Assembly: GCA_963580455.1 (NCBI GenBank)
Contig: OY756957.1
Location: forward strand, 9,801,001 to 9,865,000
From: Euonymus europaeus
Lineage: Eukaryota; Streptophyta; Magnoliopsida; Celastrales; Celastraceae
Length of the DNA stretch: 64,000 bases
Reading direction: 5' to 3'
Part shown: positions 20,996-33,067 of the stretch, in pieces
How the letters are laid out: each line of letters opens with the position of its first letter
Numbering within the stretch: position 1 is the first letter of the stretch
Notes under the pieces: model-generated
Seen by the model: the letters and a program-made list of their open reading frames with translations, nothing else
Databases searched by the model: none
Told to the model about the DNA's origin: nothing
Made by a program: the position numbers and the translations under genes

Positions 20996-23409
20996 CAGAT
21001 TTTTCTTAAACCTTTGAGGGTCAAGCCTATATGATTAATTGATGGCTATCTTTTTGTTATGAGATATTTTGGTCTGTGTATTTCGTGACCAATAATTTTT
21101 TTGTTTCATATTCGGATTGGTATTCTTCCTTACACACACATCACTATTCACATGCACACAAATGGTCTACCACCCAGGGCTCTACCTTCAACATTAGAGA
21201 GTGTTGACTGCTATTCTCGTGAGATTCTGTATCTGCATGGATAGTGGAAAAAATCCTACCGGATCAACTTCTCTTAAAAGTTAAGAGAGGGCTTTTGTCT
21301 CAATAGATGAGATTTAAAAGCAACATGATCGTGACCTTGCGAGATAGTTAGATGAACCTACCCATGCACATTAGATAAATCTTAAATCTAGTTTGAGACT
21401 TTCAGACATTTTTAGGGATTTCACTTTGTTAGGAACAATGGAGAATTCTCTTATACTTCACTCTATTTACTTTCTGTATATATCTTTACCATTGTTCATC
21501 CTTTACATGTTTGCATATACTTGTCAATTATTCACACATTACCATTGTTCATCCTTTACATGTTTGCATATACTTGTCAATTATTCACACATGTCCATAT
21601 ATTTGTTTCACATACTTATTTTGCATACATCAGTTAATGTATATACTAATTAGTCATTCATACATGCCTGTACATACATTCCATGTATTATTTTGCATGC
21701 ATTAGTTAAGTTATACCCATGTATATATGTGTTATTCATGACCATCACATGTACAATAGTTCCATTGTTTATAGGATGCAATCATACATCGATTAATTAA
21801 TAAAGTTGGCAATCTACTCAGTAGTAGTGAAATTTTGGGGAAATTGACTTTTAATCTTCATATTAATCAAATTGGAATGGATCATGCTGGGATGATATTT
21901 GGAAAATTGTGAGCAATTTAAGGAACTTCATGAAAGAGAGTCATAATTCTGCTGCTAATACTTGCTAGGGCATTTGTTAATCACTATGTTTTGAGCTCAG
22001 TAATTGGATCAATTTGGGAATTTTTAGTCTCTTATCAATTGCCCTCAAGAGTAATCTCCCAATGCACCACCATTTGTGATCTAGCTCATGACTACTCATT
22101 GTGTTTTGTAATGAGTATGTCATTTCTTTGATTTGATAATTTTTTATAATATGAAATTTGTATGTTCTAGTATTTCCATTATATCTCTTGTGAGATAAAA
22201 AAAATAATTGTTCAAAATTTCTGCATTCATTTGCCTTTATTCTTCATCATTTCCAAAATTTAAATCTTAGACATTCCATTCAACAAGATTGAAATTGATA
22301 ATAATGAAGAAAATGAACCTAATGAAACAGATTTTTGGTTGTACCTAATAACAGCATTGAATTCTGCTCTCGCACTGGGAATGAATTTGAAATATCACCA
22401 GATTGATTGAGATAATTTAGTTTAGAATGGAGTTGATCGAGTACATTTTTTAAGAAACCATTTCTCAAAGGAATGATTGAAAATGGCAGATGTTATTGTT
22501 GGAATATGACATTCTATACGGCCACAAAGAGGAGTGTGATAATGATCTATTTGGCAGAATAAGCAGTTGATAACTTTTAGTTGGTCAATTCAAAGCTCAA
22601 AATGCATATATTTTTCTGAGTTGGAAACATTTTAGACAAAGGAAGCCTAGGATTTTCACCTCTCTAGTGTTTAGACAGTGGAAACCAAATAGATTATGAA
22701 AGAAATTCAAGAACTACTCAACAGTGAGGAAAATATTTCAAGCATGTTGTTCTTGGCTCACTATGAAGAGAGATCATATTAGCTATGTAGTCATAAGTGT
22801 CACAAGGGTAATATTTATACAGACATGACACATGTCCTAGTGAATCCATTACACGTGTTGATTTTTTGCTTTTTGGACAGCTTTGATATGGTGTGATAAG
22901 TGCATGTTGTGAATTTGGTTTTAGTGTTTTTTTTTAACTCGGATGCTTTAATGCCTAATAATTGTGCCTCAAATAGAGTGTAAATAATTACTTTTGTTAT
23001 GAGACCATGAGCTGGTTGATACGGGTGGCATGTTTTGACTTATTATCATGCATGGTTGCTTTAAGGGTTGCAATGGTAGTGGTAGTGTGTATTGACCGTG
23101 AGGTTAAGGTCGACGATTTTAATATAGCACAAATGCCTTGAATTGATACCATCAATAATGAGCATGATTGTGAGACAATCTTTGTATGGCTAAGGTAGGT
23201 GGCATGGTTGTGCATTTAAAGTGAATTTGGTACTGTTGCTATGAATTAATAGCATATTCTAGCACCTATCATAGGATTCAAGCCAAAATAAGTTCAAAAA
23301 TGTAAAGCAGATAGGTGCGATTTACGATGTTGTAATCATATGAAGACAAATTCAGTTGCTAAATGAGTTATTTCCTTGTCCATGAATCTTTTAGTTACTA
23401 AATGAATTA
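20996..23409 (+). other. Leader or degraded internal region, no gene recognised
   Basis: AT-rich. A 53-bp perfect tandem duplication begins near 21489 and again near 21542 (ccattgttcatcctttacat). Short ORFs here follow from the duplication and low complexity. No domain was recognised. Confidence 0.4.
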
Positions 23410-23730
23410 TTTCGCAGCTACTCACCATCTCTATCACTAGCTTAGGCGTGCATATTGACTTTCCTCCTCTGTCTCCCTTTCTTGCCAATTTTTCAAATGT
23501 TCTTTAGTGATTTTTGTCTTTTTTGCCCCAATTCTCCTTCCACCTCACTAAATTGTATTTCTTCACCATCTCTTTCACCTGCCCAAGCGTGCATCCGGAC
23601 TTTTCCTCCCTTCTCTCTCTTTCATAACATTTTTATTCAACACTTCTTTACCGGTGTTTATCTCTTCTACTCAAATTCTTCTTCTTCCTATTTGAGTTGC
23701 ACATTTCCACCGCCAACTCAACTTTATTAG
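23410..23730 (+). repeat. C/T-rich degenerate tandem repeat (about 140 bp)
   Basis: Units share caccatctctNtcac, then gcgtgcatNNNgactttcctcc, then cttgccaatttt. The same family recurs at 36840-37480. In both places it lies just upstream of a degraded ORF, so it is probably part of one element family's leader. Confidence 0.65.
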
Positions 23731-23865
23731 CAAGTCATGTGCCAAGTTTTTCTTTCCCTTACACTGCAGGAATACCTTTTTTTAAATCCTTCATAACTGG
23801 GCAATCTTCTCCCACTTTACTGGTTGATTTTGAATTACTTCAGTTCAACTTATCTCTGATACATA

Positions 23866-26800
23866 TGGCTTCCAAAAGACAATGTGAGCAACCTCTTCAG
23901 ATGTTTGATGTAAATCGTTTCATCAGTCAAGAATCATTTGAAAGATAGCAACAATAAGTAAGAGGGCAAAAGATTATCCCAGAGAGGTTTTCAAGCTTCT
24001 TTTACAGCAGAGCCTGCCATCGTAAGAATTATTGCTGATTGGGCTAAGGAGAATTTTCTTGCACAACCAAAACCTGTAGTGTAACACCCCGACCTACGAA
24101 ACACTAGATCGTAGACCACAGATTGGAATGCTACCCAAATAACATCCTAAACCATCAAGTAAAACCTAATTATCCCAATTAAGGCTATTCCACATTAAGA
24201 CAACATAGAAATTGAAAAATTAAATATCATTCATTAGTTTAACTCAAGTTAATGCAATTACCAAATATTAAATCCATAATCATATATCCGCTATCATCCC
24301 TAGAATAAAACATGCAATAATCACTCTAGTCCTTGTACTACGAGCCCTCACTTATTAAATAAAAATTTGAAATTTAGTATCTACCATAACATAAAATAAA
24401 TTTGTTGCTTAGTCATTATTACTAGCTAATAAAACCTAGCTTCTGTCACATGAGTATCATCGTCACGGATTCACATGCTCACTATCAACTGCTAGATCAG
24501 CATAATCATAAGAGAAATCAATTTATGCATCACAAAACATAAGTGAGTCGAACCCCAGCAAGTAATATCTATTCATGAATGCACATGAACATATCTTCAG
24601 AGAGCCACTAGCCATTTAAATCCTTTTTTCCGTACTTAAGTCCTAACCTATATACACTACTCCAGAGTAACCGGTCGAGATTTTTCTTTAATTGAGTGTT
24701 CTACCAAAGAGCACTTTTCAGTCAATAAAACATTTTCCTTTCCAGTCAACATATACCCCCTTTAAAGCAGTAGTACTCAGTCTATAAAACATTTTATCCT
24801 TATGTGCATGTCCTGTATGCCATGATATGTCATGCATCATGCAGAACAAACAGTAAACATTACCTTCATAAGCATTATTATTTCACATCACATTCCATCT
24901 AGAAATAATATTAAAAAATAACCACCTCAATATTCCATAATACAGTTGCATCATCATAGGACACATCGTAATTCCTAGACAATCAATTAATGAAATAAAA
25001 CAACACATTTTACACAGGTATATCATAAACAACACATTTATCACAGTGTTTCGTAATACATTTCGATATTACTTACCGTGGTGTACTCCCATAAATACCG
25101 ATAAGTCAGTTACAAAGATTGATTTCTGAAACCCATACAGCATCCAAATTCCTTTGTTAATCTTATTATCTTAAATTCATTTATTAATACCATTATCTTT
25201 TAACCAAGTTATTTTATTAACACGATTAACTTAATACCATTAACCTAATACAAATAAATTAATTTAATTAATTAACATTAATTAGTTAACTTAATAGCCA
25301 ATCAGGTCAGATCGATCTGATTGTCACTGAATGCGGGTCTAACAGACTCGGTCACCATCAAAGTCAAGTAACGCCGATAAGGGTGTGGTGACAGTAACCG
25401 TGGCCATATTCGGGAAGAGTTTGGCACGGGGAGTCTAATGGTGGTGGATGTTACATGATTTGTGGTTGGAAACATTGAGAATCGTCGATTTTAAGTCGCG
25501 GTGCCGTCCCCTTTTCCTCCTCTATTGACGGCGTAGATAAGCACTTTTTGATCCAAAATCGGTATAAATATACTCCCCTCGCCTTCCCGATTCTTCTCAT
25601 GTCACCAATTGTCGCCGTTTTTGGAAGATCGTTCTCCGTTATCGCCTTCTTCTTCCACCAATTGGGTTCTCTTTAGGTTTAGGCCTCCTCAGTTTGCGTG
25701 CCACCATTTTATATTTAATTGATTTTCTTTTTTGTTTTAAGTCTTTTGCCCCTTAACTTATTTGCTTATTCATTATTTTACTTAATGTTATTTACGGAAC
25801 TGCCAGCCCTCATCTAACCTTCACAAATATTATCTAATTTCTAAAATATGTATTACATCTAATTTCCTAAATCCTTAATGAATTTATCTAAATTTTGATT
25901 TTGGTGATTCTCGTGTCCATAATCTTTAGCTCAATTTAAACACGCCGCCTTAATTACTTCTCATATTATTTTGCCTAACTAGTTACAAATTTGGAGTATT
26001 ACATGCAACGGTTCTAATGGTAAGATAATTTTACGCTAATGCAGTGGAAGGATATGAACAAGTATATGTTTAGGGTATGATGGTCCCATTTGATACCAAA
26101 ACCATCAATGTTGTTTACAATCTTCTGGATATTGTCAATGACGATTTCTCTGCCTTACTAAAGTCTGACATTATCATGGATGAAGTTATTCGCACATTAT
26201 GTAAACCAGGCGCTGCCTGGAAGAAATTTAGAGGGGTGGAAGTCTCATTCGCCACAGCAGCTATGACCAAAAATAGCAAGACTTGGATGCAATTTATCTG
26301 GGCGAAACTCATGCCTAGCACCCATTCAACTGACATTCCCAAAAATAGAGCAATTTTGCTTTATTCTATTATGTGTGGAAAATCAATTGATATTGGCAAA
26401 GTTTTGCAAAATTCTATTTTTCATAGTTTTTGCACTACAACAATCATAGGGCTTTGTCTTCCTTCTTTGATTTGTACATTGTGCATGAGATCTAGGGTTC
26501 TTTGGGCACCGTATGAGGAGTTGCAGTATCCATGATGCGTGATTGATCGTAAGATGATCAAAAGATACAAAGATGATTAGCTAGTTGATACTCATATAGA
26601 GGCTGAATCTTCTACTGTTCATCATTCCAATTTATCTGAAACGATCGCTATGGTTGAAAGGATGATGCAGATCGAAGCACATCTGGATCACCTATCCAAA
26701 AGTCTTGATTTGTTAACAACATATATTGGCAGGCTACCATGGGACTATGACTCATATGCCTAATCAGTTTTTCAGTAACTTTGGAATGCATACCATGCAG
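23866..26800 (+). pseudogene. Putative plant transposon protein ORF, split by a solo LTR
   Basis: The ORF starts at ATG 23866 (M-A-S-K-R-Q-C) and after several stops reads an I-I-P-E-R-F segment and W-A-K-E-N-F. It is interrupted at 24080 and resumes at 26004 with L-M-V-R, a stop, then F-Y-A-N-A and G-M-M-V-P-F. The 26077-26535 part has C-K-P-G-A-A-W-K, H-S-T-D-I-P-K-N-R-A-I-L-L-Y, then G-K-S-I-D-I-G-K-V-L-Q-N-S-I and L-P-S-L-I-C-T-L-C. This pattern matches, from memory, the Pfam domain named putative plant transposon protein, common in retroelement-associated ORFs. The coding sense restarts cleanly across the insertion. Its function in the family is unknown, and it is dead here. Confidence 0.65.
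24080..26003 (+). mobile_element. Solo LTR, Gypsy-type (1924 bp)
   Basis: Begins TGTAACACCCCG and ends GGAGTATTACA, so the termini are inverted TGTAA/TTACA. It splits an otherwise continuous ORF. A TATA-like ggtataaatatac at about 25561 gives the plus orientation. There is no internal coding sequence or second LTR. Flanks are tgtag and tgcaa, a poor TSD, so the insertion is old or the site was altered. It probably arose by recombination between two LTRs. Confidence 0.7.
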
Positions 26801-27394
26801 TTTCCTACTTCACTAACCCAACAATAGGATTGTTATCATCCAAAAAATCATGAAGACCCGGGATTTCAATCAGAGAGCTTTTATTTTCCATCATTTCATT
26901 AATTGTTGAGTCTTGCGGACTTTATACTGATGTTATTTATCATTTTGGGAAGTTAGTTGATGTGTTTATTAAAATGTTTCTAATAAACAAATTTAGCTAC
27001 TCTCTTCATTTACTCCATACTTTTCCTGTCACTTGTTATCTTCAATGGAGGCATTTGAATACTTATGATTGGTTTGATCCTTGAGGGGTACAAACGCAAC
27101 TGTTGCATTGGTACAACCATTGTTTTGAGAGGTTTAGGACAAAAAAAATTCCCGCTAGAGTGAAAACTTAAAAGGGCACTCTGGGCAAAAATTAGGGGCA
27201 AAAAAAGAAGAAGAAGAAGAAGAAACACATTCAATTCGGACTTGAGTTCATATTTCAGAAGAATAGTTGAGACACGGGCTTGTTGAATTTTGAACAGTGT
27301 CAGGATTTATCGTCAATTTCACTTGTATTGATATGGGTGATGGTGCAGAATGGACTTCATGGGGGCTAGATTTAAAGATACTAATTTGAAAGAA
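26801..27394. other. Degraded element sequence, no gene recognised
   Basis: Follows the plant-transposon ORF and probably belongs to the same element. A GAA microsatellite lies at about 27207-27226. No domain was seen. Confidence 0.35.
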
Positions 27395-27700
27395 ACACCA
27401 AAACTGGGTCAATTTTGGTACGTGTCATGCGTCATCAGATATTTCACCCAGGAAGAAATTCAACCCAAAGAAGAAGTTTGTTGGTTAACATGTTGCTCAG
27501 ACTTAATGTTAGTCAATTGAACACACACCAAAATTGGGGTAGTTTTTTGTGCGATCATTACATCAGAAGAAGAAGCTTGTTGGCAGATATGAAAGGTTTA
27601 GAGATAACTTTATGTGAGTAAGATTTGATCATTATTAATTAGGGACAAACCAAAACTAGGGCAGTTTTGGTGTAATCTTTGAATAATCACAATATATATA
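27395..27700 (+). repeat. Approximately 125-bp direct repeat, three copies
   Basis: The motif accaaaaNtNggg, then gtNNttttNgtg, recurs at about 27400, 27527 and 27650. Between copies lie similar gaagaagNttgttgg segments. A (TA)n stretch follows at about 27691. Confidence 0.5.
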
Positions 27701-27715
27701 TATATCTCAATCAAA

Positions 27716-27814
27716 ATGAGTTTCCTAGCATCATCCATCATTTTTTCTTCAACTTTGGTACTTGTTTCTTCCATTTCCACATCTCATTCATATTCTAAAA
27801 AGTTTCCCATTTGA
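27716..27814 (+). CDS. Possible short signal-peptide-like ORF (32 aa)
   Basis: A 32-residue frame after a TA-rich stretch, with a hydrophobic core (A-S-S-I-I-F-S-S-T-L-V-L-V-S-S-I) that would suit a signal peptide, then a stop. It could be a first exon whose downstream part was lost when Gypsy-1 inserted 300 bp away. The following sequence (27811-28137) has two overlapping frames but no family I recognise. Low confidence: a chance frame is equally likely. Confidence 0.2.
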   Translation: MSFLASSIIFSSTLVLVSSISTSHSYSKKFPI

Positions 27815-28137
27815 TTTCAATTATTGGCATGCATAGTCGTACTATTGAATTTATCACCGACAAAGTTTTGATAGAAAATGTGATAAATGTATTAGAACAT
27901 TACTTTTGTCAGGACATTGATAGATTTTCGTATCCTACTCTGGAAAGGGATTTTTTTAAAAAAGAGAGGGATGATCCGAAACATAAAAATGGAAAAAGAA
28001 GTTTCTTTCAAGCAATGTGTCCACATATATGTTTTGAAGAAAATTGGCCATTATTGTGATAAAAAAAACTTGAGAGTTGAGTTCCCAAATGAAGGAGGTC
28101 CTCTTTTAGTCAAAATATGGAGTGTGTGCATAGAACT

Positions 28138-28539
28138 TGTGGATCATAAAAGTGTGAAGCCACGTGGCAACAGAGGCGGAAGACATCTAGAAGATAAAAG
28201 CGTGTGGGAATGTGGAACGTAACCTTATACTGCCTTGGTGATGATCTTGATCTCCTCATCTCTCATTCAAAATTCAAGTGCAAGTCTTCTTCAAAATTCA
28301 AACGAAGATTGTAGGCTTGATGTGAGGAGAAGAAGTAGGAGAGTGGTTATTTGATTGCAGTATAAATAACACTCCTTGTAACCATTTGAGAGATAATAAA
28401 AGATACAGACTCTATCGTGGACGTAGGCGTTCTTGCCGAACCACGTATATTGTTGTGTACTTTCGTTTCGATTTAGTTGCTTAGCTTGTGTGAGTTTAAT
28501 TCAGGAAACCTAACGTCGGTGTGGATTTTTGCGTCGACA
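28138..28539 (+). repeat. Gypsy-1 5' LTR
   Basis: Begins TGTGGATC and ends GCGTCGACA. A TATA-like agtataaataac is at about 28361. U5 holds cgtggacgtagg and ccgaaccacgta, complementary over cgtgg/ccacg. Confidence 0.92.
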
Positions 28540-28557
28540 ATTGGCGCCGTCTGTGGG
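28540..28557 (+). other. Gypsy-1 primer-binding site
   Basis: attggcgccgtctgtggg, identical to the site in Gypsy-2 (52448-52465, minus strand), linking the two families. Confidence 0.85.
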
Positions 28558-28588
28558 AAAGTTCATTTGGTTTCCTAAGGTTTCTACC

Positions 28589-29768
28589 ATGACTGAGATT
28601 CTTGCAGAAAATTTCAGGAGGGAAGAGGTACAACTACCCCCAGAGGAGGTTATCGACGATCAGGATGTCAACAAGGTCTCCCAAGAAGAGGAGATTGAGG
28701 AGTTGCTGCACCAAAGAGAGGAGGAGCTGCGAGGGTTGAGGGAGCAGTTGCACGCAATGAAGAATAAAGGGAAGCTCTTAGCCAGTGTCATCCATCGCCC
28801 GGAGGAGAGTCAACAACTCGAAGAAGAGACCAAAAATACTGGCAGGTGGCACCAGCGAAGAAGTCCTTCACCAAAGAGAAGACGAGGGCGCTCATTGACC
28901 TCTAGGAGAAGGATAGTAGGGAGAAGGAAGCTCCAAAAGCCTCAAGTAAGATATCCTATGAAGCTGTAAAGACCATCTTCAAGGAGCCCATTTTTCAAAT
29001 CCTTCCACAGATCAAGGGAAAATCATATTTTCAACGATAGCAAAAGGTGTCCCGTGATCCCTCTACTTGGAACCAGCATAAGTGGTGCTCCTACCATCAA
29101 GACAAGGGTAACAGGACTGAGGAGTGTAAGGAGTTCAAACGATACTTAGAGGATTTGGTTTGTCAGGCACATCTCCAGGAGTTTGTAGATAGGAATAAGA
29201 CTGCGGAGGAGAAAAAAATGGATGATCAGGAGCCCCGTGGCAGGGATAATGATAACCCTCAAGTTTAGGTCATTAACTTTATCAATGCACTAGCTCCAGA
29301 AGCGGAACTACAAGAAGGGATGCAGCGAGCTGAATACAGGAGGGCTCGACATCACCAAGAGGTTTTGAGCCTCGATTTTCATCCAAAGGCAGGAGAAAAG
29401 AGATTGAGGGATGTTACTGCGGTAACCTTTAGCATGGAGGATGCTGTGGGAGTTACTTTCCCTCACTCGGACGCGTTGGTGATTACGTTGAGAATGGAGA
29501 ATGCAGATGTTAGAAGAGTGATGGTAGATCAGAGGAGTTTCGCTAACATAATGTATTATCCTCTGTTCAATAAGCTAAGGAAGACACAGTCAGACTTGGT
29601 CCTAGTCTCCACGCACCTTATCGGGTTGAATGGAATGCTAGTTTGGCCATTGGGAAGGATGCGGATACCTGTTACAACTGGACCAAGGACAGTACAGGGT
29701 GATTTTATCATTGTAGATTTGCCTTCTTCTTACAATGTTATTATGGCAGGACTTGGCTGCATGCCATA
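28589..29768 (+). pseudogene. Gypsy-1 gag (core deleted) and protease
   Basis: Starts at ATG 28589. The N-terminal gag is acidic and predicted coiled-coil (E-E-E-L-R-G-L-R-E-Q-L), then a basic stretch K-R-R-R-G-R. At about 28915-28930 the sequence jumps to the post-core region (S-Y-E-A-V-K-T-I-F-K), and the roughly 250 residues of capsid core present in Gypsy-2 are absent. The zinc-binding segment W-C-S-Y-H-Q-D-K-G follows. The protease region at 29320-29768 has V-D-Q-R-S-F where Gypsy-2 has V-D-Q-G-S-S, so the active-site glycine is lost. In-frame stops occur before and after the zinc-binding segment. It is non-functional. Confidence 0.85.
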
Positions 29769-29777
29769 GAAGTAATA

Positions 29778-32700
29778 TTGTTAACCGCTCACCAAATGCT
29801 GAAGTTTCCACATGGAAAGGATGTGATAGAGGTCAGAGGGGACCAAGCTATATCAAAAGAGTGCTTCATGACACAAGCTAAACCAGCAGCAAATGTGATG
29901 ATGATGGAGGAAGAGGCTCCTGTTCTTGAAGAGGTCGGGAAGGAGCCAAGTGCCAAGTTTGTAGAAGAGCTGAAGAAGATAGAAGTGACACTAGGCAATC
30001 TGGAGAGGTACTTTCTAGTTGGGTCAAGTTTTGCCCAATTGGAAAAAGAAAGTCTAATTGGGATGTTAAGAAGGAACAAAGAAGTATTCGCATGGACCCC
30101 ATACAAGATGCTCGGCCTTGACCCAAAGATAGCCACTCACAAATTGAGCGTTAAGGCGGGTCATAAGCCAGTCATCCAGAAGGCGAGGAGGTCAGCTATA
30201 CATCATACAGAGGCTGTCGTGCAGGAGGTGGAGAACCTGTTGGAAGCAAAAGCTATAAGGGATGTACAATACCCTGAATGGCTTTCCAACACAATTTTTG
30301 TGCGTAAGAAAGATCGGAGGTGGAGAGTCTGTGTAGATTTTACAGATTTGAACAGGGCATGCCCAAAGGACCTGTTCCCGCTGCCGAAGATTGACCAGCT
30401 AGTAGATGCAACCTCTGGCCTGGCTAGGATGAGTTTTTTGGATGCTTATCGGGGTTACCATCAGATCCCTATGCATCATGAGGATCAGGAGAATACCGCC
30501 TTTATCACTCCTTGGGGGATCTTTTGTTATCAGGTAATGTCTTTTGGTTTTAAGAATGCAGGTGCAACCTTTCAGAGGATAGTGACGAAACTGTTTGGGT
30601 ATCTTATTGGGAGAACTGTGGAGGTCTACATTGATGATATGGTGGTTAAGAGAAAGATTGAAGGGGAGCACCTACAACACCTTCAAAAGGTTTTTAACAT
30701 CCTGAAGGAGTACAAGCTGCTGCTGAACGCTAGCAAGTGCGCATTTGGTGTGAGCACTCGAAACTTCCTTGGTCACTTAGTCACTAGAAGAGGAATAGAA
30801 GCTGACCCAGAGCAGGTTCGAGCAATTCAATCCTCTGAGTGGCCAACCAAGGTGAAGGAGATTAAGAAGATGACTAGAATGGCCGCATCTCTGAACAGGT
30901 TCATAAGTTAGACATCAGACAGGTTTCGACCATTTTTTCAGCTGTTGAAGTATGGAAGGGCATTCCAGTGGGACGAGGAGTGCGAGAAGGCATTCCAGGA
31001 CTTCAAGTCGTACATCTAGAAGCCTCTGTTGCTATCAACACCTAAGGAGGGAGACACGTTACAATTGTACCTAGCTATTTCATATCATGCGGTGAGTGCA
31101 GTCCTTTTGAGGGAGGAGAAGGGGGTGCAATACCCGATATATTATGGCAGTAAGACCATGCGAGACGTAGAGACAAGATACCCCCCTCTAGAGAAGCTCC
31201 TACTCGCTTTGGTGGTGGCAACGAGTAGAGACTCTTCCTGATAGGTTTGCTTTGCCCAATAGGGACTTCAGAGGGAATTGAGTCAGCACTTTAAGGTTAG
31301 GAGCAACAGAGGTAATCATCTACTCAGACTCTCAGTTGATGGTAAACCAGCTCACAGGACAATACATGGCTAGAATAGCGAAAATGGCAGCTTATATGGA
31401 GAAGGCACGAGAGTTGCTCAGCCAATTACGGGAGCACAAGATCATTCAGATCCCAAGGGAGCAGAATGATCATGCAGATGCTCTCGCCACCCTCAGTTCA
31501 GCTAACCAACTAGGGGCAAAATACACGTGCAAATCTAGGAGAAGCCCAGCATTGATGAGGTCCTAGGAGAGCTGAACTGTGCGCAGCAAGAGGCAAGTTG
31601 GATGGATCCGATTGTCTCCTACCTGAAGGATGGCGTCGCACTTGAGGATAAGAATGATGCTAGAAGGTTGGAAATGAGGGCTTCACATTTTTGGATATAT
31701 GTTAATGGAAAGTTGTACAGACGGTATTTCTCAAGAACGTATTCACTGTGTGTCCACCCCAGGAATGTGGAGAATTTGCTTTATGAGATCCATGAGGGGG
31801 TCAATGGAGCACATGTTGCATGAAGGACCCTAGCATTTAAAGTAATTACTCAGGGATATTGGTAGCCCTATATGCAAAAAGATGCTGCCAAGTATGTGCG
31901 GAAGTGTGAAAAATGCCAAAAGTTTGCTCTAATCCCCCGTCAACCTGCTGAAGATCTCTGCCCTCTCACCAGCCCTTGGCCTTTTGCTCAGTGGGGAATG
32001 GACTAGGTGGGGCCATTACCTAGAGCTATGGGGAATAAGAGATTCCTGATCACTGCTACTGATTACTTTACAAAGTGGATTGAGGCAAAATCGCTAGCAG
32101 CAATCAGGGATGTGGAAACAAAAAAATTTGTCTGGGAAAATATCATCACAATGTTTGGGATTCCTAATGCCTTGGTGACGGATAACGGGACGCAGTTTTC
32201 TAGCACCAACTTTAAAGATTTCCACTCCGGCTATGGAATAAGAAGTCTGTGCTTGATGCCATCAAGAAGAGGCTGGAACAGGCTAAGGGAAAATGGGTAG
32301 AGGAGCTTCCCTCAATGTTGTGGGCTTATCGTACCACTCCGTGAAGATCGACTGGTGAGTCCCCTTTCACACTAGCCTACGGTGCAGAGACTAAAATCCC
32401 TCTAGAAGTGGGACTCCCAACCCTCCGGACGAAAATGAACGAAAAGGGTGGGAATAATGTGGCTATGGAAAGAAGTCTGGACATGGTGCAGGAAAAGAGA
32501 GATCAGGCTATGATACGTCTAGCTGCTTATCAGCAGGTGATTTCAAAAACCTACAATAAGCATGTCAATGCAAGAAGTTTTGACGTGGGAGATTTTGTGC
32601 TAAAGAAGGTCCTGTCCCAGAGTAAAGAGCAAGCAGATGGGAAGCTGGGGGCAAACTGGGAAGGACCGTACAAAGTTACAGCTCGAGTCAGACATGGAGC

Positions 32701-32779
32701 TTATGAGCTGGAAGGGCAAGATGGCAAGAAGGTCCAACGCCCTTGGAATATTGCAAACTTGAAAAAATTATATGTTTGA
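29778..32779 (+). pseudogene. Gypsy-1 pol: RT, RNase H, truncated aRH, integrase
   Basis: RT at about 30170-30910 carries D-F-T-D-L-N-R-A-C-P-K-D, F-L-D-A-Y-R-G-Y-H-Q-I and the active site Y-I-D-D-M. RNase H remnants are at 30950-31240. The second, archaeal-type RNase H typical of Tat starts abruptly at about 31290, without its D-G-S-S start. Integrase has the zinc region (H-E-G...C-x-x-C-Q-K), D-Y-F-T-K-W-I-E-A-K and V-T-D-N-G-T-Q-F. A small frame-changing deletion near 32235 removes the segment before the catalytic glutamate. The C-terminal part ends in an N-L-K-K-L-Y-V segment at 32779. There are several stops. The element could move only with proteins from elsewhere. Confidence 0.87.
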
Positions 32780-33067
32780 TTATTTTCTAGCCCAGTGCTT
32801 TGTTGCATTCTCAAAAGTCGTTTGCCATATCAATAAAGTAATAAAGACTTTCCATTGCCAAGGTTAATTTGCTTTTCTTTTGCAATTAAAAGACTAGCAA
32901 TTGAGGTCAATGAGACCAAATGAAAATTAATCAAAGAGTTTGAACTGCTTATATATAAAGAAAATACTTAATTAAAGAGACTAGTCACAAAACGAAAGAG
33001 GCTGATTGACAAAGCTAAAGAAGCTAACTATGAATAACGATAAAAGAAAAAGCTTGAATAAGCTACT

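Noticed and set aside
21393..21705. Two overlapping plus-strand frames
   Set aside because: They come from the 53-bp tandem duplication in AT-rich leader sequence.
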